From Bradyrhizobium sp. AUGA SZCCT0283 (GTDB lineage: Bacteria > Pseudomonadota > Alphaproteobacteria > Rhizobiales > Xanthobacteraceae): a stretch of DNA of 51,499 nt. Location of the stretch: positions 1 through 51,499 of the forward strand of contig NZ_JAFCLU010000042.1 in the NCBI RefSeq assembly GCF_018130385.1. Direction: 5' to 3'. The translations under genes and the position numbers were made by a program. Under the pieces are notes generated by a model that was not told the DNA's origin, ran no database searches, and worked only from the letters and a program-made list of their open reading frames with translations. Below, piece by piece: positions 48,269-51,499 of this stretch (position 1 is its first letter; the number at the start of each line of letters is the position of its first letter).

Positions 48269-48510
48269 AGATCCGATCCCACTCAGAGAGCCATATCGTC
48301 GAACTGGATGATGGCTCCCAATGGCGGATCTTCCCGGGCGACCTCGATCTGCCCCTCGATTGGAAGCCCGAAACCGAAATCTCGGTCGTGCCCATCGAAG
48401 ACGAGGTAGGTTCGCATGCGCTTGTGGGCGGCGGCAGAAAGGTACGCGTGATATCGGTGGGGGAAAGCTGGTCCTCGAGCGAAGTGAAGTCCGTTCTCAA
48501 AGGTGGCTGA
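48265..48510 (+). CDS. Small conserved protein (MKIRSHS family), second copy
   Basis: 81 residues from the ATG at 48265, preceded by GGGAGATAC. MKIRSHSESHIVELDDGSQW, FPGDLDLPLDWKPETEISVV and GGRKVRVISVGESWSSSEVK. It is similar from end to end to 16577-16828. Unlike that copy it has a ribosome site and no EcfG promoter nearby, so the two are regulated differently. A terminator follows at 48607-48641. Confidence 0.75.
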   Translation: MKIRSHSESHIVELDDGSQWRIFPGDLDLPLDWKPETEISVVPIEDEVGSHALVGGGRKVRVISVGESWSSSEVKSVLKGG

Positions 48511-48606
48511 ACGCCGGCGTGGCGCAACCTATCGGCACACCGGTGCCTAGCCATCCGGAGATCAAGCCCGCAGAAGCGGCTGGCAACTGGATCGTTCAAG
48601 GATACG

Positions 48607-48641
48607 AAAAAGCCCGGCCGGAATCCCGGCTCGGGCTTTTT
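48607..48641 (+). terminator. Rho-independent terminator
   Basis: AAAAAGCCCG (48607-48616) pairs with CGGGCTTTTT (48632-48641), and GCCGG with CCGGC inside, leaving an AATC loop and a one-base bulge. It ends the 48265-48510 gene and can also work on the other strand. Confidence 0.85.
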
Positions 48642-48656
48642 CCCCTCTTGCAATAG

Positions 48657-48734
48657 TTAGTGAACGGCGCGAACCAAATAGTAGCCGACCCCACCGACCA
48701 CGATCACGGCTGGAACGGCCCCAGTAATAGCAAT
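48657..48734 (-). pseudogene. Relic of a small membrane peptide
   Basis: On the minus strand PAVIVVGGVGYYLVRAVH then stop, like the peptide at 32518-32583. The frame is closed by TAG just upstream and no proper start codon is present, although a GAGGAGGAGG ribosome site is. Confidence 0.5.
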
Positions 48735-48827
48735 CTACGCCTCCTCCTCTTTTGCCCTCGATGAGCAAACGCAGGCGGCCTGCCTTTTGTTCCCGTTGCC
48801 TAGGCTCGCGTCCCGCGGCGCGCCACG

Positions 48828-49061
48828 TCAGTTGGACGAGCAGACCTTGACCGTCTTCATGCCGGTCTCGGCTTCCGCACGGGTCTTGTAGACGGTGCCA
48901 GAAGGACTGACGACGGTCATCGAAGTATCGACCGGCTTCTTGTCGACGATTGTGCACTTCTTCGTCTTGACGTCCTGCACGACGTAGAACTCGTCGGCCG
49001 CCAACGCGGGAGCGACGAACGCGGCAACGAGACCGACGGATGCAATCACACGAAATTTCAT
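48828..49061 (-). CDS. Small secreted protein (EFYVVQDVKTKKC type)
   Basis: 77 residues. A signal peptide (MKFRVIASVGLVAAFVAPAL) is followed by ADEFYVVQDVKTKKCTIVDK, then TVYKTRAEAETGMKTVKVCS. Two cysteines in the mature part may form a disulfide. I recall this family as common and abundant in Bradyrhizobium; the role is unknown. A full EcfG promoter lies 46 bases upstream, indicating stress induction. Confidence 0.8.
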   Translation of the reverse strand: MKFRVIASVGLVAAFVAPALAADEFYVVQDVKTKKCTIVDKKPVDTSMTVVSPSGTVYKTRAEAETGMKTVKVCSSN

Positions 49062-49107
49062 CTCACTCTCCTCGAATTAGAAGCCGGCCTTTTGCCGGCG
49101 AAGATAA

Positions 49108-49133
49108 AACGGGAAAAAGGGGCAATTGGTTCC
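49108..49133 (-). promoter_or_regulatory. EcfG promoter of the EFYVVQD gene (GGAAC-N17-CGTT)
   Basis: Minus strand GGAAC (49133-49129), 17 bases, CGTT (49111-49108). Confidence 0.7.
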
Positions 49134-50247
49134 TTGACCGGATCGCCGGGGTTTGGCCCGATCCAGAGGCCGTGGCGGTAGCATGCGCTCGCGACGGTAG
49201 GCATCCAGCGCTATTCCGGTGGAGTGTGAGGATGCGGATGACGTGCATCTGCAGAAGGCGTTCGTTACGGCTTGAGCCGTCTCTGGCGACGCACCGCGAC
49301 GTCGACGCCGCGGACGGGCGACGATGCCTGGCCTATCACTGTTGGATCTACGGACAGCATCCCGAGCCATATCCGCCAGGGAACGGGCCGCTTATTCCAG
49401 CACGGGGGCGATAGGGTCCTGCACCTCCTGGACACTCAGCCCGGTGAGCTCGTTCAGGCGGCGGGCCAAGGGCCCGGACATGAATCTATCGGTCGACTGG
49501 AATTCCGTGTTTGTGCCGGCAATAGGACTTGCAGAGATCGTTGGCGGGCCGCCACGGGGCCGATAAGTCAATTCTGCGCAGGCCAGGACGGAGCCGGACC
49601 CAACGTCCCATAGGCCGCGACCTTCTCGAGGCTCGGCATTTGTTAACTACAGCTCTGTATCTTCGTGGCAATCGCGGAAGACAGGGGCAAGCGGTCTTCC
49701 TCGACCGTCTGCAGGCAGCTATCGCAGACAGTTAACCTACGGCCGCGCAAAACATCCTCAATGCTGCTAGGCCTTCATCCGGAGCAGATCCATTAGGGGT
49801 AAGCCAGACTAATCCGCGACGGGCACCTCAGTTCCTCGGGAGATCGAAGCTCGAAAAGTTCGACGGCAGGCGTCGACGGTTGACGGTCGGCCAAACAAAA
49901 AATGTGGTGCGGTCCGCCACAGGTGGCGGACAAACACCTTTGGGGTAACACCTTACAAGAAAGCACTGCTTCCACAAAAAAGGTCTCTCATGTGGGTAGT
50001 TGTCAAAGCGATCGAACCCGCTTTGCGATAACGCCAGCAACTCCGCGCTTTCCATCAGCAAGAAGCGCAGCGTACAGTTTCTATCAGTTGGGGCGCAAAA
50101 CTACTTTGATGACGCCGTCTTCCTTGTCGCGCGCCAGGTAAAACAAGTACCTTCATCATTCCCGCTATCTCAGCGAATATCAAATCGATGACATCGGCGG
50201 GATGGCGATTTTCAGCAAATTTGTTTAGCCAAAGATCGCATTGAGCA
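49134..50247. other. Long stretch with relics only
   Basis: About 1.1 kb without a convincing gene. Around 49278-49330 the plus strand reads SLATHRDVDAADGRRCLA, a relic of the family at 15513 and 20667. Around 49406-49560 the minus strand has an open segment ending MSGPLARRLNELTGLSVQEV, then QDPIAPVLE and a stop, unidentified and without a good start. A perfect hairpin is at 49912-49931. The rest shows nothing. Confidence 0.5.
49912..49931. repeat. Perfect inverted repeat
   Basis: GTCCGCCAC (49912-49920) and GTGGCGGAC (49923-49931) with a two-base centre. It could be an operator or terminator stem; no nearby gene tells which. Confidence 0.6.
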
Positions 50248-50441
50248 GTGTGTAACACAGATCGAGGCGGACGGCTGCGTCGTCTACACCAAGAATGGGC
50301 CGAAGGCGCAGCCGCTGCTGCGCGATGAACTGGCTCTGCGCTCGTTTCATTTGCCTTGGTCTGACGAGGCTTGGCCTAAACATTGAAAGCGTCAAGCCGG
50401 TCGGCAGGCCCAAAGTCGGCTTTGGCTGGAAAGGTGAGTGA
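50248..50441 (+). pseudogene. C-terminal remnant of a phage terminase small subunit (P27-like)
   Basis: The frame VTQIEADGCVVYTKNGPKAQ, PLLRDELALRSF continues, after a one-base shift near 50350, as ICLGLTRLGLNIESVKPVGR, PKVGFGWKGE to a stop at 50439-50441. This is the conserved C-terminal region of P27-type small terminase subunits (HPL...E, LGL...P.GRP). The N-terminus and large subunit are missing, so it is a prophage remnant. The following gene starts in a TGATG overlap. Confidence 0.8.
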
Positions 50442-50635
50442 TGGTTACCACGCGCAGACCTGTCAACCGGCCGCCGCGTTCCCGCATCACGCGTGAAGCC
50501 GTCGAAATCTTCAAGCGCATCCGCGCCACGCCGATGCAATACTACGCCGACGCCGCGCTGTCCGATGCGCTCGGTCTTTGTGTGCACTTTTGTACCGTTC
50601 CACGGAACGAGGGCGTGTCCTCAGTTGTGGTGTAG
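50441..50635 (+). CDS. Small protein next to the terminase remnant, probably truncated
   Basis: 64 residues: MVTTRRPVNRPPRSRITREA, VEIFKRIRATPMQYYADAAL, then LGLCVHFCTVPRNEGVSSVV. The first 45 residues are basic and helical and look phage-derived; the end, from about VHFC, appears to run into insertion sequence DNA. Translational overlap (TGATG) with the terminase remnant supports a former phage operon. Confidence 0.45.
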   Translation: MVTTRRPVNRPPRSRITREAVEIFKRIRATPMQYYADAALSDALGLCVHFCTVPRNEGVSSVVV

Positions 50636-50644
50636 CTCGGTAGA

Positions 50645-50755
50645 GCAAAGCCGCCCGGACGCGCGCCCCCCATAGCGCCGTAGCGGGCGGGCGGCTTTGC
50701 GGTGGTCACCGGCGATTCGCCGGTAGGATCAGGTTGCGACACGCCAACGCAACCG
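50645..50755 (+). repeat. Structured leader ahead of the transposase
   Basis: Three stems in a row: GCAAAGCCGCCCG (50645-50657) with CGGGCGGCTTTGC (50688-50700); ACCGGCGA (50708-50715) with TCGCCGGT (50717-50724); and GGTTGC with GCAACC flanking GACACGCCAAC (50732-50754). Possibly the insertion sequence's own end and a terminator that blocks read-through into the transposase. Confidence 0.65.
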
Positions 50756-50766
50756 AGGAACCACCG

Positions 50767-51499
50767 ATGATCGACGATATGATGAACCTGCGCACGCTCG
50801 TGGAGAAGACCCCTGATGCCGATCTGTTGCGCGAGATGATCGGCTTTGCGGCCCAGCGCCTGATGGAGCTGGAAGTCGAAGGCCAGACCGGGGACCGGGG
50901 CAGCCTATGGGGAGAAGAACCCCGAACGTGCGGCCCAGCGCAACGGCTACCGCGACCGGATCTGGGAGACCCGTGCCGGCGCAGTCGAACTTCGCATCCC
51001 CAAGCTACGCAAGGGCTCCTACTTCCCGGGCTTTCTGGAGCCGCGCCGGATGGCCGAGAAGGCACTCACCGCCGTGGTGCAGGAGGCCTACGTGCAGGGC
51101 GTCTCGACCCGCTCGGTGGACGATCTGGTGCAGGCCATGGGCATGACCGGCATCTCCAAAAGCCAGGTGAGCCGGCTGTGTGGCGAGATCGACGACAAGG
51201 TGAAAGCCTTCCTTGCCCGTCCGATCGAGGGCGACTGGCCGTATCTGTGGATCGACGCCACCTACGTGAAGGTACGCCAGCAGGGCCGCATCGTGTCGGT
51301 CGCGGTGATCGTCGCGGTCGGCGTCAACAGCGACGGCCGGCGCGAGTTGCTCGGCATGGACATCGGTCCCTCCGAAGCTGAACGTTCTGGACGGCATTCC
51401 TGCGCAAGCTCGCCCGCCGTGGCCTGCGCGGCGTTAAGCTCGTCGTCTCGGACGCCCACGAAGGCATCAAGGCCACCGTCGCCAAGGTGCTCAACGCCA
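50767..51499 (+). pseudogene. IS256-family transposase, frameshifted twice and cut by the window end
   Basis: Starts MIDDMMNLRTLVEKTPDADL, then LREMIGFAAQRLMELEVEGQ. At 50887-50900 ACCGGGG is tandemly duplicated, shifting the frame; the other frame continues AAYGEKNPERAAQRNGYRDR, ELRIPKLRKGSYFPGFLEPR, STRSVDDLVQAMGMTGISKS and the first catalytic aspartate in YLWIDATYVKV. A second shift near 51381 (an A missing from GCTGAAACG) precedes LVVSDAHEGIKATVAKVLNA with the second aspartate. The third catalytic residue lies beyond the window. Confidence 0.9.

Noticed and set aside
49529..49735. 68-residue open frame on the plus strand
   Set aside because: Composition looks random, start has no ribosome site and no family was recognised.
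50631..50647. TGTAGCTCGGTAGAGCA resembles a tRNA D-arm
   Set aside because: No acceptor stem, anticodon loop or T-arm surrounds it; the following bases instead form a long GC-rich hairpin.
1..51499. CRISPR arrays, retrons and toxin-antitoxin pairs
   Set aside because: No regularly spaced repeats, reverse transcriptase motifs or recognisable toxin families were seen anywhere in the window.

Overview
The window looks like a chromosomal stretch of a Bradyrhizobium-type alphaproteobacterium (Hyphomicrobiales). The reasons are family content and promoters: a Bug-type solute-binding protein beside a LysR regulator, DUF1236, DUF2865, DUF2934 and DUF6894 proteins, many 30-120-residue proteins of kinds I associate with Bradyrhizobium, and repeated GGAAC-N16/17-(C)GTT promoters typical of the alphaproteobacterial general-stress sigma factor EcfG. 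No rRNA, tRNA or CRISPR array was found. The species is inferred, not proven.

Layout. 1-7 kb: ordinary genes (a winged-helix/TPR regulator divergent from a secreted metallo-beta-lactamase-fold hydrolase; a Bug protein divergent from a LysR regulator; two secreted hypothetical proteins). 7-33.5 kb: an accessory region packed with very small genes, decayed genes and repeats. It holds a stand-alone ATP-dependent DNA ligase plus a truncated second copy, an SRAP (YedK/HMCES-type) gene in a tight operon, CsbD, PRC-barrel, PilZ, SnoaL-like and zinc-ribbon proteins, a broken receiver-domain gene and several paralogous families. One unit recurs as diverged copies near 8.5-9.8, 13.1, 17.8-18.7 and 25.3-25.8 kb. 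33.9-47 kb: an exopolysaccharide locus of the Wzx/Wzy type (ExoY-like sugar transferase, glycosyltransferases, GMC oxidoreductase, aldo/keto reductase, GH26-like hydrolase, Wzz-like, Wzy-like and Wzx-like proteins, exostosin-like protein, FkbM methyltransferase). 47-51.5 kb: more small genes, a phage terminase small-subunit remnant, and a frameshifted IS256-family transposase running off the end.

How it fits together. Thirteen EcfG-like promoters were found by eye, almost all directly upstream of small accessory genes, so the accessory region reads as a general-stress island in which DNA-repair genes (ligase, SRAP operon) and stress proteins (CsbD, PRC-barrel) have accumulated. The most interesting item is at 30.65-30.78 kb: an EcfG-like promoter followed not by a gene but by a strong hairpin with a C-rich loop and then a rho-independent terminator. 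This is a candidate stress-induced small RNA of about 90 nt resembling in layout the sigma-T-dependent GsrN RNA of Caulobacter.

Caution: many genes carry single-base frameshifts. Decay of an accessory region explains this, but read or assembly errors could account for some of it.
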